Assembly: GCA_012516015.1 (NCBI GenBank)
Contig: JAAYXG010000646.1
Coordinates: 1-6,277, forward strand
Reading direction: 5' to 3'
Source of the DNA: Lysobacteraceae bacterium
GTDB taxonomy: Bacteria > Pseudomonadota > Gammaproteobacteria > Steroidobacterales > Steroidobacteraceae
DNA length: 6,277 bases
This document shows positions 5,747-6,277 of the stretch, one piece after another (the first letter of the stretch is position 1; each line of letters starts with the position of its first letter). Below the pieces are notes generated by a model. It did not search any database and was not told the DNA's origin. It worked only from the letters and a program-made list of their open reading frames with translations. The translations under genes were made by a program, and so were the position numbers.

Positions 5747-6103
5747 TCACATCGTGTGAGTGGGCTTATCGCCGCCGAGCGCACCGGCGAGATAGCTTTC
5801 GATCTTCCGTTGGGTATTGCCGCGGTCCTGCTCGCTGAACTGCACGCCGATGCCGGCCGTGCGCTTGCCTTGCGCACCTTTCGGCGTCATCCATATCACG
5901 CGTCCCGCAACCGGCAGCTTCTCGTCTTCCCCCATCAAATTGAGCAGCATGAACACCTCGTCGCCGAGGCGGTAGTTGCTGTTCGTCGGGATGAAGAGCC
6001 CCCCGTTCTTCACGAACGGCATATACGCCAGATACAAGGCGCTCTTGTCCTTGATCGTGAGGGTCAAGAGACCCGGTTTGCTACTGGGCTGACGCATCAC
6101 CAT
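5747..6103 (-). CDS. pilZ: Type IV pilus PilZ-type protein
   Basis: The 118-residue single-domain protein has the pattern of the type IV pilus biogenesis PilZ (the PA2960/XAC1133 type): LLTLTIKDKSALYLAYMPFV (12-31), GGLFIPT, YRLGDEVFMLLNL (44-56), LPVAGRVIWMTPKGAQ (63-78) and TAGIGVQF (82-89). It is known to work in the cytoplasm in type IV pilus assembly and twitching, interacting with PilB and FimX-type proteins. The RxxxR and (D/N)xSxxG residues that bind c-di-GMP in other PilZ domains are missing, as is usual for this subgroup, so it probably does not bind the nucleotide itself. The start lies 5 bases after the holB stop, so the two are co-transcribed. In Pseudomonas tatD follows pilZ. 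Here the operon ends at pilZ, which converges on the CNB-rhodanese gene. Confidence 0.95.
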   Translation of the reverse strand: MVMRQPSSKPGLLTLTIKDKSALYLAYMPFVKNGGLFIPTNSNYRLGDEVFMLLNLMGEDEKLPVAGRVIWMTPKGAQGKRTAGIGVQFSEQDRGNTQRKIESYLAGALGGDKPTHTM

Positions 6104-6108
6104 GCGTG

Positions 6109-6277
6109 CTATCGACTCCGGTTCATCGGTACACCGCGCGAGCTCGGCGCCGCGGGCGGTGCCAAGATGTCCAACAGCGCATAAAGCCAGGCCGTAACGG
6201 CCAGCTCGCGCTGGAGCGCGGTTCGGGCCAGTTGCGCCTTCAGGGCCCGCGCGCGATCTACCAAAGTGTAGATGCCG
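6109..6277 (-). CDS. holB: DNA polymerase III delta-prime subunit, C-terminal end (partial)
   Basis: The minus strand gives 55 residues (GIYTLVDRARALKAQL ... PMNRSR) ending in TAG at 6111-6109, and the gene continues past the window edge. The helical LVDRARALKAQLARTALQRELAVTAWLYALL segment fits the C-terminal clamp-loader helices of HolB, where a Leu-rich helix pair ends the protein. The main support is position: holB lies directly upstream of pilZ in many gammaproteobacteria (tmk-holB-pilZ). Delta-prime is the stator of the clamp loader that opens the sliding clamp at primer ends. The sequence alone is too short to be certain. The tail after AWLYALLDIL is Pro/Ser-rich and probably disordered. 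Confidence 0.65.
   Translation of the reverse strand, partial: GIYTLVDRARALKAQLARTALQRELAVTAWLYALLDILAPPAAPSSRGVPMNRSR

Noticed and set aside
5603..5747. R3 as a retron or other reverse-transcriptase non-coding RNA
   Set aside because: The long arms invite the idea, but no reverse transcriptase is encoded in the window and no msr/msd branching-G arrangement could be identified.
5756..6184. 142-aa plus-strand frame over pilZ
   Set aside because: It is antisense to a clearly recognised PilZ protein and has no supporting motif.

Overview
The window looks like chromosomal DNA of a GC-rich gammaproteobacterium. The pair holB-pilZ at the right end (minus strand) is a typical gammaproteobacterial gene order. 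The FadJ-like fatty-acid oxidation protein and the EEP-family protein also look gammaproteobacterial. A Xanthomonadales/Nevskiales/Steroidobacter-like host is my guess from protein style and is not proven by the sequence.

Layout, left to right. Positions 2-43 hold the probable last codons of a plus-strand gene. Positions 44-520 are non-coding and contain a hairpin (90-117), a word-repeat inverted element (131-240, called R1 here), a short AT-rich tandem repeat (252-278) and a candidate promoter (345-372). A small conserved-looking protein of unknown function follows (521-859, plus). It converges on a TIR-like (DUF1863/ThsB-type) gene (983-1444, minus), and a second inverted element (R2, 873-961) fills the gap between them. 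Divergent from the TIR gene is an endonuclease/exonuclease/phosphatase-fold protein (1613-2353, plus). After 27 bases comes a bifunctional enoyl-CoA hydratase/3-hydroxyacyl-CoA dehydrogenase (2381-4417, plus), whose stop codon lies in a perfect 9-bp hairpin. A regulator-like protein with two cyclic-nucleotide-binding folds and a C-terminal rhodanese domain is next (4528-5601, plus). It converges on pilZ (5747-6103, minus) and the end of holB (6109-6277, minus). A third inverted element (R3, 5603-5747) fills that gap.

Most genes are ordinary housekeeping or accessory genes without an obvious shared pathway. The strongest unexplained signal is the set of three intergenic elements. Each has long inverted arms built from a different low-complexity word (CAGTCGACAGC-like, GTGTGAAGTGTAA-like, GGGGATA-like), flanking a short GC-rich core hairpin. 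R2 and R3 share core words in the same order (GGGAAGA, AGCGGC, CCTCTGACT), and R1 carries degraded versions. R2 and R3 sit directly against the stop codons of converging genes. This suggests one family of mobile or 3'-end-processing hairpins whose arms vary while the core and architecture persist. A second point of interest is the TIR-like protein, which has valine where the family's catalytic glutamate is expected.
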